A stretch of DNA of 64,000 nt from Podospora pseudocomata (taxonomy: Eukaryota; Ascomycota; Sordariomycetes; Sordariales; Podosporaceae). The notes beneath the pieces were generated by a model. The model ran no database searches. It was given only the letters and a program-made list of their open reading frames with translations, and was not told the origin of the DNA. The stretch is taken from NCBI RefSeq assembly GCF_035222375.1, contig NC_085891.1, positions 62,001 through 126,000 on the forward strand, given 5' to 3'. The translations under genes were made by a program, and so were the position numbers. Positions 35,274-44,548 of this stretch are shown here, in pieces. Each line of letters opens with the position of its first letter. Position 1 is the stretch's first letter.

Positions 35274-37660
35274 TTAACTCTGATACTCCACCTTCACATC
35301 GTGTTCCGCCTGCTTGGAACCCACCTGGATCGTCCACTTGGGCTGTCCCCCGAATCTCATAGCCAGTGACATCTCGTCAAACTTCCGCCATCCATCTGCC
35401 AGGTTGCCCACCGGTTTCCACTGTTCAAAAGGCTTGTCCCACTCACACTCAATCCGGCACAACTCCGTCACGGTCTCATCCTTTCTTTTGGGAGGTATGT
35501 CTGACTGGCTGTACTCGATGACAAATACACATTTCGATTGGGCCGTCTGCTTGGTGGCGTATTGGTGATATCCAAACAGGACGGGCTCTTTCTTGCTCAC
35601 TTCGTCGCCTTTCTTCAGGTACCAGTCCATGCGTCGTGTGACCTCTGTCTTCTCAGGGTTCCGCTTCACTCGGTCATGAGCTGGATCGAAGTCGCGCAGG
35701 GCTGCCACGGCCACCTCGCTCTGAATGCCGTAGCTGTATCTTGCCTTTCGAGTGACGACCTCGGGAATTCGGGAAATGACACGATGCTGACCAGGGGTGA
35801 GGCTTGACAGCATTGACATTTTGTCTTGAAGAAGTCGAATTACCGCCCCGCGGGCGACAGCAGACCAGCTAAAGAACCCATCATGTTAGCCGCATCTAGC
35901 ATTTCCGAGCCAAGGTTATGGTGTATGACACTTGCGCTTTATCGAATGGTCTCAGAATGATCTTCTCCTTCGTCATTCCTGGTTCAATTGGGCTGTTGTC
36001 GTACTCTTTGTCAAGCTGATTGTAGATGTACTGCGAGCCACCAAGACCGCCCACAAGGAGGATTTTCTAGTCAACACATGTTAGATTGGCAAAGCTCCGC
36101 AAACGCCTCACCTTGATGGCAATGCAGGGCCACGTTCATACCCTTGGTTTTCTCCCCGTTTGGATCTCAACACCTTTGATTTGTTCCGTGAGCAGGGAGC
36201 GGATCCCAACCAGAGACTGGTCGAAGAACCCGGCCATTGCTTCTCTGCCATATACCAAGAATGATTTGGTTAGCCATTGTCTTGGAAATTGTGCTATGGT
36301 TGATGGAAAACTAGGATGGAAACATCATCACTCACCGACTGATAGAGAAGGACCCTTTGCCTCTGAGTCTGTCTATCTTGCCAAAAGCCTTTGTAGGGGG
36401 GGTCAGAAAGAACCTCGGCGGCTGAGGGTTCCCCGTGAAACTGCGCTTTGCACCCATCTCCCAGTCCTTGGTGACAAACAGATTGTGCTCAGCAGTATCG
36501 AGCGAATCCAGCTTTAGTTTTATCTCCCATTTCAGGTAGGCTGCAAATGCTTCATCCACCTTGAAAGCCCCAGAAAGCTTCCCTAGATCTAAGCATCAGT
36601 ATTGATCTTGATTGTTTGGCTAAACAGGGCACTCACCGTCGCCATTGACGCACTCTCCGATGCGAAACGGGCTGAGGGATTTGACGGTGTAACTGATGAC
36701 ATCCTGGAATACCTTTATTAGCCAGGAGCCACGGTGGCGAAGTTTAAGAACAACTTACAACCGTTCCTCCGCCGGCATCGCAAACAACAAATGACTCTCC
36801 GGGCTTGAAAGGCACAATCAGCTCACCAAACAATTGAAACCTTCGAGATATATCATACCTGAATTTCAGGAAAGTCTCGGCGGTCGAGAAATATGGACAG
36901 GCCAGCAGCCTCTGGCTCTTGAATCAAATCGAGCGTTGTGGTGCCAATGTCCCTGTCGACGGTGATGCCAGCAATGTTGGCAGCCTCTCTCATAGCCTGC
37001 TCTGCATACTACGTTGTTTGGCTTCTGTTAGCACCAGTAAACCCAAGCTCGTCCTGGGTGATGTTAAATAACTTACGGGAGGCCAGATGGCGGGGACAGT
37101 GATGGCTACCCGAAGTGGCAGGTTGTCAATCACTAACATCTCGCCCAGCTTCTTATATGTATGTGCCCATAGCTTCTTGAGATATAAGCCCACAACCTCG
37201 GTAGGAGTCATCCCGCGTGCTCTTATCTGTTGCTGGGCGTCTTTTAGAGGACGCGAATTTCGGATCTCGTCTCGGATGATATCCTGGTCCTTGAGCAGAA
37301 GGAGTTTAAACCACTTTATGGGCTTCATCTGCGGTGTGACCTCATACCCCCATTTCCCTGATGCGAGATCAAATTGAGTAGGCACTTGGTCCTCGCCTGC
37401 ATTCAAGTGAAACTCGGAAGGCCATTCTGTGATTTCATGAATATCACCCGGACTTTCCGAGAAGGCCCAAGACACACCGCAGTATCTGACATGAACCCCA
37501 AGTTAGTACACACAAAGGTATTGTCTTCACCTATTGCAAAAACCCACGTGGTCCCGAAGTCGATACCTACGGCTACAAACTTGCCGCCAGCAACGCCTCC
37601 ACTGGTAGATGGGCTAGGACTCGCAAGAGAAGACCGAAGCCGGTAGGGTAGTGACGACAT
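35274..37660 (-). CDS. Hsp70-like (HSPA12-type) ATPase
   Basis: Nine exons: 37548-37660, 37077-37485, 36859-37008, 36759-36803, 36637-36703, 36336-36582, 36142-36244, 35930-36066 and 35274-35868. They sum to 621 aa. The actin-like ATPase is complete: phosphate-1 GIDFGTTYCGVSW, the region AITVPAIWPPYAEQAMREAA, the connect region IQEPEAAG, phosphate-2 VVCDAGGGTVD and adenosine motif LLVGGLGGSQYI. The rest (WSAVARGAV to QAEHDVKVEYQS) is not a classical substrate-binding domain. This is the diverged fungal Hsp70-like class, distinct from Ssa/Kar2 chaperones and often near NLR and HET genes. The eighth donor is weak: GT|GTCATA is the only choice that keeps frame with VWSAVARGAV. It is divergent from the GTPase gene at 38053, 392 bp between starts, which suggests shared control. 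Confidence 0.9.
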
Positions 37661-38052
37661 GATGTGGTTGGATAGCTATCAGAGAGATTGACTGGAGGTG
37701 TATCGTTTTTTCCTTTGTGAAAGATAGACAGAAAAATGGTGTAAAGGGGTATCGATGAGATGGATGACCTGATCAACAACAGGGCCGCAGCCAAAGTACC
37801 AAACATCCCGTCAACACCCCCGCGTCTCAGCTCGAAACCGGGGTACAGCGCTTGCAGGTCTTCGGAGGACATGCTTGGCGCAGTACCCGATGAAGGCAAG
37901 GCTGGGATACAACCACCCCTCCCCCATCCACGTCAAAAATCCCATCGGTCTTTGAGGAGGAGGTTTATTTCATAAAACTCGCCCCAAAATAGCGATTCTT
38001 CTTCCGACATACCTTGGCCAGCAGAACGCCAAAGAGTGTAGAAAAGTTCATC
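37661..38052. promoter_or_regulatory. bidirectional promoter of Hsp70-like and GTPase genes
   Basis: The 392 bp between two outward-facing start codons must hold both promoters. I see no clear heat-shock element array or TATA box that I would defend. Confidence 0.5.
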
Positions 38053-39124
38053 ATGGACAGCGAGAGGGAGGGCATCATTCTCCTCTTGGGGGTGACGGGT
38101 GCTGGAAAGAGTTATTTCATCAATCAGCTGAAGAAGAAGGGTCCTGTAGCCGAACGACCTGTGAGAGAGGGACACACTCTTCGTTCTCGTGAGTACCTTA
38201 TCCACTGGAAACACAGACAGGAGCGCCAGCATAGTTACCAGGTTCATGGTTGCTAACGTTGATCCAGAGACTTCACGCTGTCAACTGGTTCAAATGGTTC
38301 TCGAAGACGATGACGGAGACGAGAGGAGCATCTCGGTTGTTGATACGCCTGGATTTGATGACACTGAACGACCAGATGGCGAAGTGTTGGCTGAGATTAC
38401 CGAGTTTCTGGCAACCCAGCACGCACTTGGCATACCACTCAAAGGTGTGTTGTACCTTCACAAGATCACCGACAACCGGATGACCGGGTCCTCGGGAACC
38501 TATCTGCGGCTCCTTCAATCCTTGATTGGAGATTCTGCCATGGCCAACGTCGTCTTGGTCACCACAATGTGGTATATGTTGCGTGACGAGTACGAAGGGG
38601 AGGGTCTTCGACGCCAGACGCAACTCAGTGAAAAATACTGGAAATCCCTGACAGAAAAAGGGGCGGGGGTAACGAAGTTTGAGGGGACTCCCGAAAGCGC
38701 ATGGTCCATTGTCCGTAAGCTGGCGCCAAAGGAACCTGTGGTTCTTGACTACCAACGGCAAGTTATCGAAGAGGGCCGCGATCTCATTCGCACCAATGCT
38801 GGGAACAGTCTACTTCAGAAGCTGGAGTCGACCAAGGTGGAATACAGCATCAGGCTCAAGGACCTCGAAGATCAACACGATGAAGCCATCGCCATCGGAG
38901 ACAAGGCAGTGGCTCGGGACAAGGAAAGAGAGATAAGCGCGGCCCAGGATGTGTTGAGGCGAATCGACAAGTCGGTGGCCAAGCTGGGGGCACAGCCAGG
39001 TCCGCGGATCAAGGAAGGGGTTGCTAGGGCCATGAAAGGCCAGGCGGCAGGGCGGGCGGTGACGGTGCTGGCAGCCATTCTGAACATCACCTTGTTTGTC
39101 GTGCAGCTGGTGGTGGGTGTGTGA
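38053..39124 (+). CDS. P-loop GTPase with C-terminal membrane anchor
   Basis: Two exons: 38053-38188 and 38268-39124. The intron (GTGAGT, GCTAACG branch, CCAG) keeps frame; 330 aa. G1 is GVTGAGKS at 13-20 and G3 is DTPG at 71-74. The usual NKxD position reads LVTTMWYML. Many fungal G-domain proteins have TTMWD here; the Asp is missing in this one. A charged helical, probably coiled-coil, region covers ~220-290 (LQKLESTKVEYSIRLKDLEDQHDEAI). The protein ends in one hydrophobic segment (VTVLAAILNITLFVVQLVVGV), a tail anchor. Related to AIG1/septin-like GTPases; inferred to act on membranes. The stop codon lies in a three-copy 18-bp tandem repeat. Confidence 0.88.
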
Positions 39125-39166
39125 GATATGGTGGGTGTGTGAGATATGGTGGGTGTGTGAGATATA
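39113..39166 (+). repeat. 18-bp tandem repeat x3 spanning a stop codon
   Basis: GTGGGTGTGTGAGATATG occurs at 39113-39130 and 39131-39148, and with a changed last base at 39149-39166. The unit length is a multiple of three and it includes the GTPase gene's GV-stop. Each copy therefore repeats the stop codon in the same frame. Confidence 0.95.
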
Positions 39167-39704
39167 ATAGCTCCTCGGCTAGCTTGAAAGTGCCCCGCCC
39201 TCACTCCAAAGTTCAAACCTCAGCTACCCGCGGCCCCCCATCGAGTGTTCCGCCGACCTACTATTCGACAATTTCAAGATAAGCGCCTAGATTTACCCAC
39301 CTACCTTACCTACTCATACCATTTCGTTACCCGCAATGTGTTCTAATTGCCTTCATTTTTGGCCCCGTTGTGTCATGGGGGACCCGAATGGATCCCAACA
39401 GGCAGGCTGCGAGTCCTTGTGCGGCCCCTGTTTTCTTAACGAGTGCGGCCAGGCAGTACCTATCCTTCTGGCTAGCCTGAGGCGTTCATGGCGTCGTTGT
39501 GGCTGCCTCCATGTCAATAGCGTGATGCATGTTGCTTCCACACCCCGGTGTTCAAACCACCATTCAGGTAGCACAAGTCTCTTGAGGCTGAGGGCGCCAA
39601 AATTCTCGAAGGCACAGAGCTAAGAACATGCATTTCAACCATGTTGCCAGGATGGGGGATGTGGTGGGCTCAGGAGATTTCCTTTTCTTCACTTCGTCAG
39701 TCAT
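39167..39704. other. intergenic
   Basis: 538 bp between the GTPase gene and the coiled-coil gene, both on plus. It probably carries the latter's promoter. The plus-strand ORF 39336-39623 is Cys-rich but unrecognised. Confidence 0.45.
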
Positions 39705-41552
39705 ATGGACTATTCACTTCGAGAACGAAGCTTGACCGGACAGAATTATCCACCTCTAACAACTCATCACAGATCCCGACCACTGGATCGTCGAGTTCCA
39801 AGGCCACGCACAGCAGACGAAAGTAGCATGAGCGCAACTTCGTGGTTTCAGAAGGCGAGGATACTTCCCATACCAACAGTCCTGCCTGACGATGACCGTC
39901 TCAACGGGTCGCCCAGGCCATCTGGTGGCAATTCCTCTCAACACTCTCGTTCAAGGGACTCGGCTTCGTATCACGACATTTCAGCAGGCCCAACAACCCA
40001 TCAGTCCGCATGGTATCGATTAAAGAAGAAGCCGAAGCTTGTGTCACCAAGAGTGTCAAACAAAAGTTTTGACGGTGGTATCGTGAGCGTCGCTGGTTCA
40101 CGAAGCAGCTTCTCAACGGCGGACCAGCCCTCTAAGTTGGGCAAAAGGAACCCAAATGGACTTGTCTCTCTCGACAGCCCTCCAGCTGTTCCACCGAAGC
40201 TTCATGTCGAAACCGTGTCAACTCTCGAAGTCGTGGCATCTCGTTTGAGCATGAGCACCAACCCAGTTATTGAGCAGCACACTCGAAAAGGGAGTGTGCC
40301 CAAATGCGGTACCGTGGCTACCGCAACCACTTTGCTCCAGCAAGTTGACAGCGCCATTGACACCAGTACCATCCCAAGCCCACAGCCAGTGCCCAGCACC
40401 AGCATCGCATCCGATTTTTCCTGGCAGCAAGCAAAAGATCGGATGAACTACCTTGAACAGGAGCTCCGCCAGGCCCAGCACGAGATCGAGCATGCCCATA
40501 ATGAGATCACGCAGCGAGACCAGGAGATCGTCAGGCTGGGGGAAGAGCTCAATGCGGCCAAACACGTCCTCCCGCCAGAAATAGCCGCTTACGAGGAGCA
40601 GCTTGCTGCCCAAAACGCTCTCATCGAGCGCCTCCGCACCAAGGCAGCCGATTCTGCCGGCATGGCAGCTGAGACACCGCTCGGGCAGTCCCGACTGCAG
40701 ATTACGGAGAGCAGAATTCTCGAGGCATGGCGAGAGCTGACCTTTGAGGTACACAATTTTGTTCGCTGCTATCTGAGCATCGGAGACTTGGGTGCGCGCA
40801 AGATGGAACAGTGGGCCAAGGCCCGCGGGGACAAGCTGAAAGAAATATGTCCCGGCTATGATCGAATGGTGCTCGACAAGACGGCATCAGATTGGTTTGT
40901 CGAGGCGGCCATCTGGAAAGTCCTACATGGTGCTGTCTTTGTTAGCTCGACGACCCATGGGAATGCCTGCTGGGCGGGGAGATACCAGAGCAGACTCGAA
41001 AAGCTGAGTGTGTTGTTCCTCGTCCGTTTCTTCCGCAAGAAGGTGTGGTGTTTGTGTGCTAACCGCGAACGGGACGATGAAGGCGTGGCGCTGGCATCGT
41101 CCATCAAACCCTCTGAACCAGACAAAACGCGCCACTTCCACCAATGGAAAGCAGCTACCGCTTCTCTGATCTATACCCTGGGCCCCAAAGCCACCGATGT
41201 CCAGGAGACCATCCTGGATGTATCTGACAAGCTCGAGGAGCTCATCGATCCGTTCAGATCCCGCCTGCCCATGGTTGCTGTGCGGGATATGCTTCGCAAG
41301 ATTGTCACAAAAGCCATCGCCTTTGACGAAACATTATGTGGTCAGCAGAGCTGGTATTATCTCTGCTACCCGGACCTCCGCGACAACTTTGAACTAGACA
41401 GCAAGTTGGCCAATGTGGCCGAAAAAGAGTGCGTCACAGGCCAAAAGGCCAAGTTCGTGATTCGGCCGGGCCTCAGTCGGACAGGAGGGAGAAGGGGAGA
41501 AGGCAACTATGCCGAAGGGCAGGTGCTGGACAAGTGGCTGGCGTGCGTTTAG
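39705..41552 (+). CDS. conserved-looking coiled-coil protein of unknown function
   Basis: Uninterrupted 615-codon frame. Residues 1-~225 are Ser/Pro/Arg-rich and disordered (SSQHSRSRDSASYHD). A coiled coil spans ~238-305 (WQQAKDRMNYLEQELRQAQHEIEHAHNEITQRDQEIVRLGEEL). The C-terminal ~270 residues are a dense, globular, helical domain (ESRILEAWRELTFEVHNFVRCYL; DWFVEAAIWKVLHGAVF; RKIVTKAIAFDETLCGQQSWYYLCYPDL) ending KAKFVIRPGLSRTGGRRGEG. I recognise this layout from uncharacterised fungal proteins but cannot name a function. The start could instead be Met42 (SMSATSWFQ). No signal peptide or TM is visible. Confidence 0.8.
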   Translation: MDYSLRERSLTGQNYPPLTTHHRSRPLDRRVPRPRTADESSMSATSWFQKARILPIPTVLPDDDRLNGSPRPSGGNSSQHSRSRDSASYHDISAGPTTHQSAWYRLKKKPKLVSPRVSNKSFDGGIVSVAGSRSSFSTADQPSKLGKRNPNGLVSLDSPPAVPPKLHVETVSTLEVVASRLSMSTNPVIEQHTRKGSVPKCGTVATATTLLQQVDSAIDTSTIPSPQPVPSTSIASDFSWQQAKDRMNYLEQELRQAQHEIEHAHNEITQRDQEIVRLGEELNAAKHVLPPEIAAYEEQLAAQNALIERLRTKAADSAGMAAETPLGQSRLQITESRILEAWRELTFEVHNFVRCYLSIGDLGARKMEQWAKARGDKLKEICPGYDRMVLDKTASDWFVEAAIWKVLHGAVFVSSTTHGNACWAGRYQSRLEKLSVLFLVRFFRKKVWCLCANRERDDEGVALASSIKPSEPDKTRHFHQWKAATASLIYTLGPKATDVQETILDVSDKLEELIDPFRSRLPMVAVRDMLRKIVTKAIAFDETLCGQQSWYYLCYPDLRDNFELDSKLANVAEKECVTGQKAKFVIRPGLSRTGGRRGEGNYAEGQVLDKWLACV

Positions 41553-41999
41553 TTATGCCCCTGGGTCCAACATCATCATTGACAACAGAACATGATAGGT
41601 TTTATCCACAGACTCCAGTGGTCTATTTTATCTACCGTTAATTACCGAAGCTGTGACATGTCAATACATTCATCGAAACGCAAAACCGTCAGGGCTCTCT
41701 TTGATCATCAAAGCCAACTCTGCAGCAAGGCAGAGTGGTTCAGATCTGCTCTCAGATGTCTGATCAAGAGGTTGAACTGGTTGAGGAGGTCCCTCCAGAA
41801 GAACTCATCCTTTCAGTACATTCGGGCAGTAAGTGTTTGCTCATCATCCGGTTCGCAAGATGTTGCTATCAGTGTTTTATACATGAAGCGTAAATGGAGA
41901 GAGACTGTGCCAGCTTTCACAAGGTAAGTAAAATTGCATAACTCCTGGATCAACCAACAGGCTTGCTTTTCTGCCCCAACGGAGAAAAAAAAAGACAGA
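41553..41999. other. intergenic, convergent 3' ends
   Basis: 447 bp between the 3' ends of the coiled-coil gene (plus) and RIO1 (minus). No gene is evident; an A-run lies at 41985-41993. Confidence 0.5.
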
Positions 42000-43697
42000 C
42001 TACTTCCTCTTCTTAGTGGTGGTAGCAATGATCCTCTTCTTCTTCGCCTTGGGTATCTTCTCGGCCCTCTTGGCTCTCTTCTCCTCCTTGACCGTTTGCT
42101 TGTGCTGCCTCTTCTCGTCTTTGTCCTCATGCTTTTTTCCTCTTGGCGGGCCCTTGTCAAATATGCTTTGATCGATCTCGCTGCTCTCTGACCTGTCATC
42201 ACCGTCCGCCGTAGTGCCATCTTCTGAGTCCTCTTCTGAGCCCTCTTCTGCGGTCTCCGGTTTCACGGAAACTGTATTGGCAAGCATGCTGTTGTAGACT
42301 AGCTGCTCAACGGGCATTTTGGCATCCCGTTCCATATCGTAGACCTCGTCCAGGGTTCGGGGGATGAACTGGTTGCGGAAGACTTCGACATCAACTTCCT
42401 CGGTCGCGGCATCCTGGATGGAAGGGCGGGTCTCGTAGAGTCGCTCGATGGCCTCGGAAAGCTCTGGCTCCTCGACAGGACCATCGATCGCCGTGATGAA
42501 GTCAAATATGGCGCGGTCCTGGAGGGTGTCGACACCTTTGCGGCGGAAAAAATCGCCCACATTCTTGATGTCCATGCGCAAGAACTCAAGGGCACGCGGG
42601 TGCTCGTGCTCGACTGACTGCGAGACGTCGATAATGTACAGCTTGTTCTTGTCATAGAGGATGTTGTACTCGCTAAGATCGGCATGTACCAGGTTGCAGA
42701 CCCTGAAAAGACGGCGCATGATGCCCAAGAGCTGGATGTACACAGGCCTCCACGGGTTTTCGGTGCCCTCATCGGAAAGAGTGGCATCCCGCAGTCTTGG
42801 GTAGGCATAACCCCGTTTATTTCCCAGGAACTCCATCACCAAGACGTGAGACTTGAGCTCCAGAGGTTCTGGGCATGGAATGCTGGCAGCATGCAGACGC
42901 TTCAAGTTGCGGAACTCCTTCTCGGCCCATTGTTTGACCATCTCCCGGTTGTTCTTCTTATTGGCACCTCTCTTGAACCTATGCTCGCCTGTAATGTACC
43001 TTTCTCTGTCCTTGAAGACGAGAATGGCCGTCTTGTAAATTTTGATGGCGCGGTGCAAGGGGCGGGTTCCATCCAGGGGATCCAACACGGCACCGTAAAC
43101 GTTGGCTTCCTTGCCTGTGCTGATGGCACCGTGCACCTCGCTGACAATACCGCGGCTGATCATCTTGAGCAGAATCATGCGTGTGCGCTGGTCCATCACC
43201 AACTCGTTGGTGGCGCGGTCGGCCTTGTCCTTGTCCTTGTCCTTGACCTCGCCCGTGCGGTCATCTCCGTGCCAGAAGTCGTCGTCATCGATTATAAGAT
43301 CGGTCTTGAGCTTCCTTGCGTGCTTTGCCAGTTCGGAATCGAGGTCGTCAAGGTGGTTCGAGTTGTTGGCCTTTGGCTTCTGGGCGTTGGAGCGGGGGAG
43401 AGCTGTGGGTGCTCCATTGTTGGCGCCTTGAAGCTGACGCTGGCGGTTGACCTGTTTGGTGATGTCGCCCGAGTTACCTTCGCCACCCTCCAGGTAATCA
43501 TCGTCGAGTTCGTCGCTGTAGGCCACATCATCATCGCTGTCTTCCCACAGGTACTCGTCGACACCACGCGGGGCAGCATTGGCGAGCTCAGTGGGGATGG
43601 GCTCAGTCGGAGCATAGCCTTGGTTTGGCTGGTAGGTATAGGGCGGCTGGTGCGGCGCCGCACTTCCGGGTGCTACTGGTTCCGAGGAAGACATCAT
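42000..43697 (-). CDS. RIO1: RIO1 atypical protein kinase
   Basis: Single exon, 565 aa from the ATG at 43697 (MMSSSEPVAPG; the next codon is also ATG). The open frame runs on to 43877 but that extra part has no family-like sequence. An acidic N-terminus (WEDSDDDVAYSDELDDDYLEGG) precedes the RIO kinase domain: nucleotide loop STGKEANVY at 193-201, catalytic LVHADLSEYNILY (Asp340) and metal-binding IIDVSQ (Asp357). The C-terminus is Glu/Lys-rich with a basic RIPKAKKKR-like end, typical of Rio1. Rio1 uses ATP to drive late cytoplasmic maturation of the 40S subunit (20S to 18S rRNA) and is essential in yeast. It is divergent from ATG17. Confidence 0.97.
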   Translation of the reverse strand: MMSSSEPVAPGSAAPHQPPYTYQPNQGYAPTEPIPTELANAAPRGVDEYLWEDSDDDVAYSDELDDDYLEGGEGNSGDITKQVNRQRQLQGANNGAPTALPRSNAQKPKANNSNHLDDLDSELAKHARKLKTDLIIDDDDFWHGDDRTGEVKDKDKDKADRATNELVMDQRTRMILLKMISRGIVSEVHGAISTGKEANVYGAVLDPLDGTRPLHRAIKIYKTAILVFKDRERYITGEHRFKRGANKKNNREMVKQWAEKEFRNLKRLHAASIPCPEPLELKSHVLVMEFLGNKRGYAYPRLRDATLSDEGTENPWRPVYIQLLGIMRRLFRVCNLVHADLSEYNILYDKNKLYIIDVSQSVEHEHPRALEFLRMDIKNVGDFFRRKGVDTLQDRAIFDFITAIDGPVEEPELSEAIERLYETRPSIQDAATEEVDVEVFRNQFIPRTLDEVYDMERDAKMPVEQLVYNSMLANTVSVKPETAEEGSEEDSEDGTTADGDDRSESSEIDQSIFDKGPPRGKKHEDKDEKRQHKQTVKEEKRAKRAEKIPKAKKKRIIATTTKKRK

Positions 43698-44548
43698 GGA
43701 CGGCAGGACTTTGAGATATACGAACTGTCGCAGAGGTAGGGTAGTCGGGGAGCACGGCGATGAAAGGCTGGATTGGTGGCGGTTGGAAGTTTTTGGTGGG
43801 GCGGACGCTCTTATCTTATCGGCGGACCGCGGGGGTGGTTGCCTGTCAGGGCTGGGTGCTGCGATGCAGCACAGCAAGGACGATGGTCAATTGAGAACAC
43901 GCTCGTTTATAAGGACTGCAGCAGGATGAATCAAGGTCAAACCTGGCCACACTTCAAAAGTGACATAAAGTCAAAATAAATCCAAAGCCAAATTTTAAGA
44001 GAATCCGCCAGCGTTCAGTCGCCAGAGATGACCCCATCATTTCTGGCGTCCATCATCATGAACCGTCGATTACCCCTGGCAAAACATTAGCATTCACCAC
44101 CAGACCTTCATCATCTCACCTAGGACGACAGGAACCTGTCCATCAAGGGACAGTAACACGTCTATCTCGGGCTACTGTCGAAGGTAGCGCCATGGCCGGT
44201 AGGTACAGTACATAGAGATGAAGCACGCGCAAGTGGAATTCGACACAGATGGACGGTGTAGGTGGCAGACATACTTGGCTCGTGCGTCCCCTGCTATCGC
44301 TGGCGATAAGCTATTGACAACACCCACGGACGGCTGCAACACCGACAAGGCTCCAGAGTCAAAGCTCCAGACATTCAGCTGTTCATCAAGACAGGGCAGA
44401 AGTCTCGTGGGCAGTCCCCTTCTTTCTCCACCATCATCAACAAAGATGCCGAGACCCGCGGGCCGCATCTGCTCTCCTGTTTCCGTCACCACAACACCCT
44501 TCCCAGCCTAGCACTTGACGCATCCGACTTCCAGGTTGCCCCAATCCA
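43698..44548. promoter_or_regulatory. bidirectional promoter region of RIO1 and ATG17
   Basis: 851 bp between divergent start codons, expected to hold both leaders and promoters. The ORFs in it are short. A small hairpin, CTGTCC / GGACAG with a 6-nt loop, lies near 44136-44153. Confidence 0.5.

Noticed and set aside
43698-43877. N-terminal extension of RIO1 to the ATG at 43877
   Set aside because: The extra 60 residues do not resemble Rio1 proteins and lie in the likely leader; 43697 is preferred.
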